Shown here in pieces: positions 21,015-29,170 of a stretch of DNA of 37,912 nucleotides. A program made the translations under genes and the position numbers. Position 1 is the first letter of the stretch, and every line of letters starts with the position of its first letter. The notes under the pieces were generated by a model. It was not told the origin of the DNA. It saw only the letters and a program-made list of their open reading frames with translations, and did no database searches. Source of the stretch: a virus. Where the stretch lies: positions 1-37,912 of IMG/VR virus record IMGVR_UViG_3300011440_000039; one strand, written 5' to 3'.

Positions 21015-22567
21015 TATGCTCCTGGCGGGGCCATGGGAGGCCGTGGAGAGGCCTGCGGCGGCGGGGATGCCCCATTCCCTGGAGGCGCTGGCGGGGCCTG
21101 CTGTGCCATCTGTTGCTGCATCTGCGCCAGTTGCTGCGCCTGCGCCTTTTCCTGTGCCGTGGGGAGCTGGATGCCGGTCATTGTCATCAGCGTCTCCTGG
21201 GAGAATTTGTTACCGATGACCTCGCTCTTGAGGCGGAAGAGGTCGCGGGCGAAGCGGGCCACCTCCTGCTGCTTGCGCTGGATGCGGATGGTGCCCCATT
21301 GCACCTTCATCTGCTGGGCGCCCTTGGTCTCGTGTGGGTCGGTCTGGCCGCGCATGATGTCGGCGACGCCGGTGACCTCGAAAATGGACTGTTTCACCTC
21401 TTCCCGGTGGGCTGCCAGCTCGCGGATGGTGGCGATGAGCTTGTCGATGGGCATCAGCCAGATGGCGCGGTCGATGCCGCCGGCCTGGCTGTAGAGCGCG
21501 GCGGTGTCCATCATCGGACTGAACTGGCCGTCGTCCAGCTTCGCCAGATCCTCGAATTCCTTGATGCTCGCATCTCTGACCCCGCGCCATTTCAGGCAGC
21601 GGATCAATTTGACGATGCGCTGGGTGACCTCGGCGAGCTCCTGCGCCTGCTTGCGGAACATGCGGTAGGGCGGGATGGGAATGAGGCTGTCGGTGGTGCG
21701 GATGGCGTAGAGCGGGCGCGGGATGGGAAAGAAGTCGAGCATGCCGAGCGGGTCGTCCTCGACCTTCAGCGGCTGCTCCGCCATGCTGGCGGCAACGAAG
21801 AGAACCTGCCGTTTCTCGCGGTCCCAGATCTCATAGACCCTGGCGCGCTGGAAGACCTCCGGCGGCGGCGAGCCGGGGTCGCCCTTCTCGTAGTCCGGCA
21901 TCTGCACGTCGAGGCGGACTTTGTTGCCCAGCTTCGGATTGATCTCGATCAATTGGTCGCGCGTATAGAACTGCTCGAAGCCGACCCATTGGACGTCGGT
22001 CCACATGCGGCCGGGGCCGTGGCGGAAATTGGCCCAGGGGACGTGCTCGCAGGTGGCCTCCTCCCAGACGACGCTTTCCTCGTCGGTTTCCGCATCGGAG
22101 CGTGTGTAGGGGCGATAGCGGACGCGGGTAACGCCGCGGCCGGTGATCTCCATGTCACGCACCACCGACTCCATCACGTAGTCGAAATCATATGAATCGA
22201 CCATCGTGCTGATGGCGCGCTCGAGCATCTGGCTACCGAGCTTGGCGGCCTCGTCCTTGTCGTTGAAGCGGCGTCTTATGTCCGGAACAGGTACCGAATT
22301 GTATAAGGCGGGCACCATGGTCTCGACCGAGGCATAGAGGATGTTGAAGGCGTCGATGCCGGAGCTGACCGAAGGGTCGAAGCCGTAGGCTGTCTCCTCC
22401 TGCCGGTAGCGCCGCACCGTCTCCTCGGCCTCGACGCGCCAGGACTCCTCCTCCTTGTCGGCGGTGGCCCAGGCCGACAGCCAGAGCCGCACGAGCCCGC
22501 GGTCGCCCTCGCCCGCATCGGCGCGAGTTTCGAAGTCATCGCGGGTTTCGACACCATCGATGGCCAT
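21011..22567 (-). CDS. Portal protein, main body
   Basis: The 518-residue protein carries portal landmarks: DAFNILYASVETMVPALYNS near residue 72, YVMESVVRDMEITGRGVTRV near 130-150, PWANFRHGPGRMWTDVQWVG, then a stem helix region QELAEVTQRIVKLIRCLKWR, the block VTGVADIMRGQTDPHETKGA near 410 and IRIQRKQQEVARFARDLFRL. It would form the dodecameric DNA channel. The body ends after a Gln/Pro-rich tail (QQLAQMQQQMAQQAPPAPPG) where the homologous region would be expected to continue into the barrel now encoded at 19978-20739. Its ATG overlaps the preceding stop (TGATG). Confidence 0.85.
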   Translation of the reverse strand: MAIDGVETRDDFETRADAGEGDRGLVRLWLSAWATADKEEESWRVEAEETVRRYRQEETAYGFDPSVSSGIDAFNILYASVETMVPALYNSVPVPDIRRRFNDKDEAAKLGSQMLERAISTMVDSYDFDYVMESVVRDMEITGRGVTRVRYRPYTRSDAETDEESVVWEEATCEHVPWANFRHGPGRMWTDVQWVGFEQFYTRDQLIEINPKLGNKVRLDVQMPDYEKGDPGSPPPEVFQRARVYEIWDREKRQVLFVAASMAEQPLKVEDDPLGMLDFFPIPRPLYAIRTTDSLIPIPPYRMFRKQAQELAEVTQRIVKLIRCLKWRGVRDASIKEFEDLAKLDDGQFSPMMDTAALYSQAGGIDRAIWLMPIDKLIATIRELAAHREEVKQSIFEVTGVADIMRGQTDPHETKGAQQMKVQWGTIRIQRKQQEVARFARDLFRLKSEVIGNKFSQETLMTMTGIQLPTAQEKAQAQQLAQMQQQMAQQAPPAPPGNGASPPPQASPRPPMAPPGAY

Positions 22568-24057
22568 CAGGCGGCACTCTTCAGCGGAAGCTCCACGTCG
22601 CTCCAGGCGCGCGGCACGATGACCAGCTCGGTGAGGCGCATGATGTTGGCCGCCGCGGCGTTGGCCCCGGCGCCGCCGTAGCGGGTCTCCGTGAGGGTCG
22701 GTAGCGTCGGCACTGTCGTGTCGGCCCCCACCGCCCCACCGTTGCAGCTCAGAGCGCAGTCGTTGACCTTGATGCGCGCCGCCGCGGACATGAGGGTATT
22801 GGCGACAATCGAGCTGCCGACGATCGTGCCAAGCGCCGAGCCGCCGTCGATTACACTGAGGCGCAAGCTACCGGCTGTAATGATAAGCTTGCTTTGCTCG
22901 TTGGCCGTCCCGTCCGTCAGAGCGACGGGCGCCATGGTGTTTGTCGTCGTCGGCGAGGCGAACCGCACATAAACGGAATACTCCGCCCCGAGCGCCGGAA
23001 TGGTGGACAGCAAAAAGGTATAGTTGTCGGCCTGCCGCGCCTGCGTCACCGAGAAGGTCGGATAGGGCGAGGTGACGGCGCGTGCCACGGTGGAGACCTC
23101 GCACTGCCAGAACGCCACGTCCACGGCATCGCCGGAGGTGACCAGGCGGATGCCGACTATCGGATTGAGCACCGTCGCCTCGGCGATGACATAGCGTGCC
23201 CAGGACGAGGTGATGGCCTGCGTGGCCCAGGTCGTGCCGTTGTCCTGGGTGATATCGACGTTGCCGCTGCCGGTGCGGCGCTTCAGGTAGACGCTCGTGA
23301 TCTTGAGGCTCGAGGCGTTGGTTATGCTTTGCAGCGCCGTGGCGTTCGCCGCCGTCGCCGTGATCGTCGTGGCGCTGTTGGCGTTCCCCATCGGGCCGGT
23401 CGCCGTCAGCGCCGTATTCATGTTGCTTTTGACCCAGGTCGCATCGGTCAGGTCGCTCGACCACAGGCAGATGTTGGTTATGGCGGCTTCCATCAGCAGC
23501 GTGCGTCCCAAGGTGGGGTCATGGTCGATGGCGAGGCCGAAGCGGCGAGCGGCGGTCGTTGGGAGGTATGCTGTCGCCACCCGCCCGATGTTCATCTGCA
23601 TCGTCGTCAGGCTGCCGCCGAGCGTGAAGGTGCTGCTGGTGGTGGTGGCCACGAAGATGAGCGGCGCGCCTGCCGTCGCCACCCCGGAGGCTCCCGCCGA
23701 GCCGGTCAGGCTGCCGCTGCCGGTGACGGTGACGGTGTAGGGCGCGCCGACGATGGTGGTGACGCTCTGCGTGGCCGGCGTTCCGCTATTGAGGAACAGA
23801 TTGTGCGGCGTCCACTCCAGAAGGGCACTCGGCCCCCAGACGATCTTCGGCCCGATGCCGCCGTTTTGATAGAAGGCGTCGAGACCGGAGGATACGACCA
23901 CTCCGGCTGTCTTCACGGCTATCCGCTGGGCGTCCGTGGCGTCGGAGAAGACGGCGGCAAAGCCGTTCGTCTCGTCAGCCAGCTTGGCCGCGGCGGCGCT
24001 CGTGCCTCCTCCGGCGCCCCCGCCCCGCCGCCAGGCCGAGACCCCCAGACCCAGCAT
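22567..24057 (-). CDS. Virion surface or adsorption protein with carbohydrate-binding-like and LamG-like regions
   Basis: The 496-residue Thr/Ala/Ser-rich, nearly all-beta protein has two recognisable modules. Residues 190-315 (NICLWSSDLTDATWVKSNMN, LKITSVYLKRRTGSGNVDIT, DVAFWQCEVSTVARAVTSPY) match carbohydrate-binding-like domains common in phage head or tail fibres. Residues 330-490 (NYTFLLSTIPALGAEYSVYV ... RLTELVIVPRAWSDVELPL) look like a concanavalin/LamG sandwich. Its place beside the tail spike and tight coupling to it (shared base at 24057) suggest joint action in receptor binding. Confidence 0.75.
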   Translation of the reverse strand: MLGLGVSAWRRGGGAGGGTSAAAAKLADETNGFAAVFSDATDAQRIAVKTAGVVVSSGLDAFYQNGGIGPKIVWGPSALLEWTPHNLFLNSGTPATQSVTTIVGAPYTVTVTGSGSLTGSAGASGVATAGAPLIFVATTTSSTFTLGGSLTTMQMNIGRVATAYLPTTAARRFGLAIDHDPTLGRTLLMEAAITNICLWSSDLTDATWVKSNMNTALTATGPMGNANSATTITATAANATALQSITNASSLKITSVYLKRRTGSGNVDITQDNGTTWATQAITSSWARYVIAEATVLNPIVGIRLVTSGDAVDVAFWQCEVSTVARAVTSPYPTFSVTQARQADNYTFLLSTIPALGAEYSVYVRFASPTTTNTMAPVALTDGTANEQSKLIITAGSLRLSVIDGGSALGTIVGSSIVANTLMSAAARIKVNDCALSCNGGAVGADTTVPTLPTLTETRYGGAGANAAAANIMRLTELVIVPRAWSDVELPLKSAA

Positions 24058-26549
24058 CAGAGCGCGCCGTAGGCGGACAGGTAATAGGCGCTGCCGTCAT
24101 AGGTGACCTCGCACCACTCGTTTGTGGCGAGAGCCTTCAACGGCCCTGGTCCGACATTCAGGGTGCCGGCGCCAGTGCTGGTCCTGGTGATGCGGTAGGA
24201 AAGGCCCTGCGCCATCAGCAGCGCTGCCGGGAGGTTGAGTGTTGCGGCAACGCTGCCAACCATCGTCCCGACATGGCGGGTATGGTATGGAGAGGTGCCG
24301 GGCGTGAGGGCGAAGGCGATATCGGTTATGGTTTGCTGCGAACTCATATCCCGCATGGACTGGAAGACGGGGTCGTTCGGAACATGGGTTGTAAAGTCGC
24401 CGGTCAGGATGCAACGCCAGCCCCACGGCTCGCCCTGCAACGGCGCACTGTTGAGCACTATGTCGCCGGCTGCCCACTGCCCAGTCGTCGGGATAGCATC
24501 GCCATTTGTAAGATGGCGTATGGTGGCGGGATGTCGGCCGAGCCAGATGCCTGACTGGAAGGTTGTGTTGCCGCCAGGGAGGGGAGAGGCTCGCCCGCCG
24601 GTTATTGGGGTGGCTGCGGCTGCGCCGAGATGGGTGGTCGTGAAGCGCTGTGCGATGGTAGCATTAGCATAGATAATCATCCAGCTGCCGGTGGCCTCGT
24701 CCCATTTCCAGGCGAGAGGCTGAGCAGTGGTGGGGTCCGGATTTGTGCCGGCGGTGTCGAGCGACACCCGCATACTCAGCGCCTCGCCGCCGCCGAAATT
24801 GATGCCAGTCATAAAGTTTCGCGTGTTGAGGGAGGCGTCCAGCTTTGCATCTACCCGGATGGATGGAGCTATAGTTGTATAGCCTATGCCAGCCGTCATC
24901 CTGGCTGAAGGGCTTACTTGGTTTTGTGACTGCGCTCGCAGAACCAGAGGATCTTCAACCTGGATAGGCCCGATGACAGTGCTTGGGGAGAAAATGACGG
25001 AGGCGGGCTGATGCCCTTCGGCGTAGGGTAAGATGAGCACAGCTGGAGAGCTGATTTGGTCAAACCAGTAGCAATATCCGTAGCGGTATTCTTTTATCGT
25101 GCTCCCGCCTGTAACAGTATAGGGCCAAAGCGGATAGCTGGTATGGGCGTCGATGGTGCCGACGGGTCCGCCAGTATTGGCGAGGAAGCCCCAACAGACT
25201 TCGCTGTCTGCATGGCCGATCGGAGGAATGCGGGGGAGGACGCCCAGGGGGTGATCCTCGTTAAAAACGAAGTCCCAGACTACGGTGCCATCGGTTTGGT
25301 TCTGCAACGCGAGGTAGGGGCCGGCGACTGGATGCGATGTGCCACCAGTCTGGCATTGGTATAGGCGAGTGTTATTGACGACCAGATCGCCGGGGGAGTA
25401 GGCGGTGGCGGGCTGCCAGGGCAGTGCTTGTCCATTGGCGTATTGCACATTCCGGCAGTAATAGCGCGCCATCTGGGTGATGCCGGGCGTGACGGCATAG
25501 GAGCATAAAGCATCGAGGCCATTGTTATCTGCGTGCGGCCCGATGTGAACGTTGCCGATCAAGGAGCTTTCATGCAACGCCGAGAGGCGGTTGCCGCCCA
25601 TGTCGCAGCCGATGAAGTTGCCAGCGTTGATGTCTGGTCCGTCGATGTAGATACCGCAGCCGCCATTTGTTATGCAAACTACCTGCTCAACATAAACGTT
25701 ATTCACATTGCCGAAGATGGAGCGGTTCTCTGGAGAATTTACGTTCGAAAGCTGAGCTGCGGCTCGCATGTAAATGCCGTGCTGGGGGAAATACTGGATG
25801 ATGCAGTTACGAAGGGAGACACGGGCGCGTAGCCAAATGCCGTGGCCCCAGCCGTGGTGGTTCTCGTTCCACAGGATGGCTCCGCCGCCGTCCAGTTCGA
25901 AGCCTTCGCCTCGAGAATTGAGGGCGGGGTTACGCACACCGAGGCTCTTGCTGGAGAGCTTGAGGCCCTGGATGACAGAAGAGTCTCCGCCCGGGGAGAG
26001 GTTTGAAACATCCGGCTCGGTGGAGGGGATAGGCCAGATCGGCGGGTCGAGATCGCCCCGGTAGCCGGTGCGACAGTTGACCGTGATGCCAGTGATACCG
26101 GCCTTGAAGAGCAAGCGAGAGGAATAGCTGGTCCGGCCGCCTATTCCGTGTCCGGTGAAGGTCAGGGTCCTCTTGATCTCGATGGTGCGGTCGAAATAGC
26201 AGGTGCCGTAGGGGAAAATGACCTCCGGACCGCCCTGGTAGTGGTTTGGATTGTCAGTCTCTATAGAGATGGCCGCCATGGCAGCCTCGAGCGCATCGCT
26301 GCAATCGTATGGCGTAGGATCGGTGTCGGCGGCGTTGGAGAGAATGCCGGCGTGCTCCTCCACCGGGATGAAGTCGAGCAGATGCACGGTGTCGCGCATC
26401 CTGTCCTGCGTGAGGCGCAGGACGGCCGGCGCGGCGCCCGGAAAGTGGATGAATTCTTCTCCCGTTCCGGCCGGCCCTGCTGGCCCTGTTGGCCCTGTTG
26501 GACCGGCGGGGCCTACAGTTCCGGGATTGGGGAAGACGAACTGGTCCAT
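24057..26549 (-). CDS. Tail spike, pectate-lyase-type beta-helix with collagen-like N-terminus
   Basis: This 830-residue protein starts MDQFVFPNP and then has a Gly-X-Y collagen-like run (residues 12-28, PAGPTGPTGPAGPAG), probably a trimerising neck. Around residues 80-120 ALEAAMAAISIETDNPN then PEVIFPYGTCYFDRTIEIKR is the usual entry to a right-handed parallel beta-helix, with typical rungs at RVSLRNCIIQYFPQHGIYMR and CGIYIDGPDINAGNFIGCDM. The C-terminal 150 residues are beta-rich (TPGTSPYHTRHVGTMVGSVA) and likely a tip or chaperone-like domain. It should bind or cut a surface polysaccharide such as capsule or LPS. Confidence 0.82.
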   Translation of the reverse strand: MDQFVFPNPGTVGPAGPTGPTGPAGPAGTGEEFIHFPGAAPAVLRLTQDRMRDTVHLLDFIPVEEHAGILSNAADTDPTPYDCSDALEAAMAAISIETDNPNHYQGGPEVIFPYGTCYFDRTIEIKRTLTFTGHGIGGRTSYSSRLLFKAGITGITVNCRTGYRGDLDPPIWPIPSTEPDVSNLSPGGDSSVIQGLKLSSKSLGVRNPALNSRGEGFELDGGGAILWNENHHGWGHGIWLRARVSLRNCIIQYFPQHGIYMRAAAQLSNVNSPENRSIFGNVNNVYVEQVVCITNGGCGIYIDGPDINAGNFIGCDMGGNRLSALHESSLIGNVHIGPHADNNGLDALCSYAVTPGITQMARYYCRNVQYANGQALPWQPATAYSPGDLVVNNTRLYQCQTGGTSHPVAGPYLALQNQTDGTVVWDFVFNEDHPLGVLPRIPPIGHADSEVCWGFLANTGGPVGTIDAHTSYPLWPYTVTGGSTIKEYRYGYCYWFDQISSPAVLILPYAEGHQPASVIFSPSTVIGPIQVEDPLVLRAQSQNQVSPSARMTAGIGYTTIAPSIRVDAKLDASLNTRNFMTGINFGGGEALSMRVSLDTAGTNPDPTTAQPLAWKWDEATGSWMIIYANATIAQRFTTTHLGAAAATPITGGRASPLPGGNTTFQSGIWLGRHPATIRHLTNGDAIPTTGQWAAGDIVLNSAPLQGEPWGWRCILTGDFTTHVPNDPVFQSMRDMSSQQTITDIAFALTPGTSPYHTRHVGTMVGSVAATLNLPAALLMAQGLSYRITRTSTGAGTLNVGPGPLKALATNEWCEVTYDGSAYYLSAYGAL

Positions 26550-26558
26550 CAGGATGCC

Positions 26559-26795
26559 CTAGAACAGTGCCACGATAAGGGTTGCGGTGGTGTTGGTCGC
26601 CATGACCTTGGAGGCCGAGATGGGCAGCACCGTCCCGGCCGGAACGCCCGACAGCGTCACCGCCGCGCTATCCCTGGACGCCGTGATGGCCACGTTCCCC
26701 GCCCCGCCGACCCACAGCGCCCGGCAGTTCAGCACCGTCGCGTCGGACGGCGTCACCAGCACCAGCGATGTCGCCGGCGCGCTCTCGATGCTCAT
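26559..26795 (-). CDS. Spike base protein, RCAP_rcc01079-like
   Basis: The frame is open from 26846, but the conserved protein starts at the ATG at 26795 (78 residues): MSIESAPATSLVLVTPSDAT, then LNCRALWVGGAGNVAITASR and VTLSGVPAGTVLPISASKVM ending TNTTATLIVAL. This order (LTPSD...RA-WVGGAGN...GVPAGTVLPI...TTAT-LVAL) is the signature of the small spike base proteins known from alphaproteobacterial phages and the Rhodobacter gene transfer agent. It would anchor the tail spike encoded ten bases further on. A terminator-like hairpin lies before it. Confidence 0.82.
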   Translation of the reverse strand: MSIESAPATSLVLVTPSDATVLNCRALWVGGAGNVAITASRDSAAVTLSGVPAGTVLPISASKVMATNTTATLIVALF

Positions 26796-26810
26796 GCAGG
26801 ATTCCCCATG

Positions 26811-26837
26811 AAAAAAGGGGCGGCCGGAGCCACCCCT
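26811..26837 (-). terminator. Terminator-like hairpin upstream of spike base gene
   Basis: On the - strand AGGGGTGGC pairs with GCCGCCCCT (9 bp, one G-U) around a 4-base loop and is followed by TTTTTT (26811-26816). It lies between the large terminase and the spike base gene, so it should reduce read-through from packaging genes into virion genes. Confidence 0.75.
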
Positions 26838-26860
26838 GATGTCCACACGCCGGGAGTGCA

Positions 26861-26884
26861 GAACTTAACTCCCTACTTAAGTTC
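26861..26884. promoter_or_regulatory. Perfect AT-rich palindrome in terminase-virion gap
   Basis: GAACTTAA (26861-26868) and TTAAGTTC (26877-26884) form a perfect 8-bp inverted repeat with an 8-base centre, in the 116-base gap between the large terminase and the spike base gene. It is AT-rich in a GC-rich element, as operators and late promoters often are. No clear -35/-10 pair could be fixed. Confidence 0.5.
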
Positions 26885-26911
26885 AGTCCTGTCTCATTTG
26901 GGACAATGACC

Positions 26912-28309
26912 CTACCAGGCCTGTTCTCTCCGGCGGGTCCTGGCATTGATCAGATCAATAATCCGCGGCCCCTGAATGGTCCCGTCCGGCAGCCCCACCC
27001 ATTCCCACTTCGGCTCGGCAACCGGCTTCGGGACATCCGCCCGCACCGCCTTCCAGGCCAGCCCCAGATACCGGAACGCCGACCCGATATGCTCAGCCCA
27101 GTCCTTGACCGGGTTCTCCCTGAACGTCTTCAGCTCGTCGTCCCATTCCCGCCGATAGTTCTTCAGCCCGTCGATCCCCAGCGAACACCGCCCGCGGTCG
27201 AACGTCGCCGCATTGATCGTCACCCGCCCCGCCTGCAGCCCGTCCGCCACGCTCACCAGCGGAATCCGGTCCGGCTTCCGGCCCAGCAGCTTCAGCATCT
27301 CGTATCGAGTCCGCCTATTCCCCCATTCCGTCGCCAGAATGTCGTGGGGCACGTAGTCCGTCCCGTGATACCCTCGATCATCCAGCCATCGGCACCACTG
27401 CTCCAGATCGTCGCTTTCGGGTCTGTAGAAGTCGACGATCCGGGGCTTTCCTCCGATAACCTGAAAACACCAGATGGGATTGTTGACGGCCTTTCCGAGA
27501 TCCCATGCGGTATGGACAGGGCAGTTGGGGTCCACAGGTACATTCCCAATCCGCCCCTCCGCCTCCGCCCGGCTCATCTCGGCGCCGAAATAAGCCCCCA
27601 GGATCGCCGCGTCGAACGAGCACAAATACTCCTGCTCAAACAGCGCCCGCCCCGCATCCAGCCCATGCAAAGCCTGATACTCGGCCTTCGCCTCCTCGAG
27701 CTGCCCCTCCGTCAGCGCCTTCGTCTCCAGAACCGACGAGACCTCCGCATACCATTCTTCCCTACGCGTCTTCGCGTGCTCCAGAAGGCTGTGCGCGTGA
27801 TTGTGCCCCCGCGGCGTCGTGATGAACAACGCCCACCCGCCATTCTCCACAACCATCGGCCGGTGGTAGCTCCAGGCACTCGGGTTCGCCAACGCCCATT
27901 CCGAATACACAATCCCCGCCGGACCCGCCCCAACCGTCCGGTCATAATGATCCGACCCAATCAACTGCCACGTCGACCCGTTCTTGAACCGAATGAACAT
28001 TTCTTGCTCATTCGTGTTCTCCCGAACCTCCTTCGGAAACGCCTCGTCAATCCGCCGCCTCCCCGTCAGCGCATTCACCTGCGTCCAAAGCGCCTTCCGC
28101 GCCTGCTCATACTCCGGCAGACAATGCCAGTAGCTCCCAACCCGCCGGTGCAGCAACTCACACGTCACCGCCAGCGCAATCTCGTCCTTCCCCCACCGCC
28201 GATGCGCTATCTCAATCGCCCGCGTCCCACCCGAAAGCATGTAACTATGCAACGGCCGCTGATACCACCGAACAACCCGCTTGATCGTCAGCCCCGGCGC
28301 CTTTGCCAT
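26912..28309 (-). CDS. terL: Terminase large subunit
   Basis: The protein (465 residues from the ATG at 28309) is the packaging ATPase and nuclease. Near the N-terminus AHRRWGKDE is the phage variant of Walker A (residues about 37-42); GIVYSEWAL near 132-140 is Walker B with catalytic Glu; ITTPRG near 164 is the coupling motif; HTAWDLG near 267 provides the first RNase H-type nuclease Asp, with later acidic residues in the C-terminal half (GLKNYRREWDDELK, KDWAEHIGSAFRYLGLAWKA). An adjacent GTG at 28310 is a possible start, but the ATG overlaps a 16-residue leader's stop (TGATG) and is preferred. Confidence 0.95.
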   Translation of the reverse strand: MAKAPGLTIKRVVRWYQRPLHSYMLSGGTRAIEIAHRRWGKDEIALAVTCELLHRRVGSYWHCLPEYEQARKALWTQVNALTGRRRIDEAFPKEVRENTNEQEMFIRFKNGSTWQLIGSDHYDRTVGAGPAGIVYSEWALANPSAWSYHRPMVVENGGWALFITTPRGHNHAHSLLEHAKTRREEWYAEVSSVLETKALTEGQLEEAKAEYQALHGLDAGRALFEQEYLCSFDAAILGAYFGAEMSRAEAEGRIGNVPVDPNCPVHTAWDLGKAVNNPIWCFQVIGGKPRIVDFYRPESDDLEQWCRWLDDRGYHGTDYVPHDILATEWGNRRTRYEMLKLLGRKPDRIPLVSVADGLQAGRVTINAATFDRGRCSLGIDGLKNYRREWDDELKTFRENPVKDWAEHIGSAFRYLGLAWKAVRADVPKPVAEPKWEWVGLPDGTIQGPRIIDLINARTRRREQAW

Positions 28310-28359
28310 CACCGACCCTTCGTCAGCTCCCGCCGTTGCTTCTCACTCACCAAAGGCAT
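28309..28359 (-). CDS. 16-residue leader peptide coupled to terL (putative)
   Basis: The frame reads MPLVSEKQRRELTKGR and stops at a TGA that shares its A with the terL ATG (TGATG). A GGAGG is placed five bases before its ATG, a stronger ribosome binding site than anything directly ahead of terL. It may serve to load ribosomes for terL by coupling. The peptide itself may have no function. Confidence 0.5.
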   Translation of the reverse strand: MPLVSEKQRRELTKGR

Positions 28360-28364
28360 ACAAT
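28336..28364 (+). promoter_or_regulatory. Sigma70-type promoter for antisense gene
   Basis: TTGCTT (28336-28341), a 17-base spacer, and TACAAT (28359-28364) give a good consensus promoter on the + strand, opposite to the surrounding packaging operon. The predicted start of transcription near 28371 is about a dozen bases before the ATG at 28383. Confidence 0.6.
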
Positions 28365-28382
28365 CCTCCAAGAGCAGGGATC

Positions 28383-28571
28383 ATGGCCAACCATCGCGGA
28401 TCATACCGGGAAATACGAAGCCTCGGCGAAGAGGTCAGGCAGATCGATCTCAATCGAAAGGCACCACCACCCCTGAAGTGGCAGCACCCAAAATCAAAGG
28501 CTCTCTATCACCCAAAACAAACAGCAATCGAAAAGGCAAACGCAAAACTGAAACTACCGCCCCTCGCCTGA
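28383..28571 (+). CDS. Antisense small basic protein, moron candidate
   Basis: The 62-residue protein (MANHRGSYREIRSLGEEVRQ ..., ending NAKLKLPPLA) is encoded on the + strand in the gap between terL and the next - strand gene, a gap that has no comparable - strand frame. It is basic and Pro/Lys-rich, its DNA is AT-richer than the operon, and a TTGCTT-N17-TACAAT promoter lies just upstream. AGGG precedes the ATG by three bases, a weak ribosome binding site. An in-frame ATG at 28281 would start antisense to terL and is not favoured. A lysogen-expressed moron is the inference; function unknown. Confidence 0.5.
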   Translation: MANHRGSYREIRSLGEEVRQIDLNRKAPPPLKWQHPKSKALYHPKQTAIEKANAKLKLPPLA

Positions 28572-28604
28572 CCCGGACCGCTCCGTCAGGAGCCCCATCC
28601 CACT

Positions 28605-29165
28605 TTATGGGACCCGCCCAGCCTGCTCCGCCTTCCGAACCCGCATCCGCTCCCGATGCGCCCGCTGCTTCTCCGCAGCCGTCAGCGCCCTCTCCCCAAT
28701 AGGCTTCCGACCACGCCTCTTCTCAGTAACAGCCGTTACCGAAGGGGCTGCTTTAGTAACGGATGTTACCGTTTCACCACCCCCCTTCGGTAACAAACTC
28801 GACCCCCGCTTGATGCCCAGGCTGTCGGCAATCGCCAACTTCCGGGCCTTCTCCTCAGGGCTGTTGATCATCGGGCCAGCGGCAGAGAGCGGGGTGTCGC
28901 CGCCAGCCGGAGCGGTCCAGGGGGACTCCTTTTCCGGGATATGGGACCCGATCAGGCCCAGCGCCTGGTAGCGCGTAACTTCGTCATCCTGCTGATATCG
29001 CTTGGCAATCAGATGCAGCGGGATCTGCCGCCCTGCCCGGATGGGATGGTCGGGAGGATAGCCAGCCAGCGGCCCAGACCAGCCCTGATCAGGGTCGGGC
29101 CAGCGATACTTGTCCCGCCAGTCATAGGGACGCAGCCGGTCCTCCGCAGGCCCTGAAATGCCCAT
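28605..29165 (-). CDS. Hypothetical protein with basic C-terminus, near terminase
   Basis: The 186-residue protein has an N-terminal region rich in Trp/Pro/Asp (LRPYDWRDKYRWPDPDQGWS), a middle YQQDDEVTRYQALGLIGSHI, and a C-terminal basic segment RRGRKPIGERALTAAEKQRA then HRERMRVRK. That last block is a recurrent DNA-binding-like tail in small phage proteins. It lies between the terminase genes in transcription order. GTAAC/GTTAC repeats lie inside the gene (28726-28794) and tandem AGGGTAAC sits right before its ATG, suggesting self-regulation, which is inference. Confidence 0.65.
   Translation of the reverse strand: MGISGPAEDRLRPYDWRDKYRWPDPDQGWSGPLAGYPPDHPIRAGRQIPLHLIAKRYQQDDEVTRYQALGLIGSHIPEKESPWTAPAGGDTPLSAAGPMINSPEEKARKLAIADSLGIKRGSSLLPKGGGETVTSVTKAAPSVTAVTEKRRGRKPIGERALTAAEKQRAHRERMRVRKAEQAGRVP
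28726..28794. repeat. GTAAC-N4-GTTAC palindromes and 13-bp inverted repeat
   Basis: GTAAC-AGCC-GTTAC (28726-28739) and GTAAC-GGAT-GTTAC (28756-28769) have centres exactly 30 bp apart. In addition GTTACCGAAGGGG (28735-28747) is the perfect reverse complement of CCCCTTCGGTAAC (28782-28794). They lie in the coding region for SVTKAAPSVTAVTE, so part of the pattern may reflect Val-Thr codons. Confidence 0.65.
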
Positions 29166-29170
29166 GGGAC

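Noticed and set aside
26906-28702. Long + strand open frame (598 codons) opposite the large terminase
   Set aside because: It is Arg/Pro/His-rich and lies opposite a gene with clear terminase motifs; such antisense frames are expected in GC-rich DNA.
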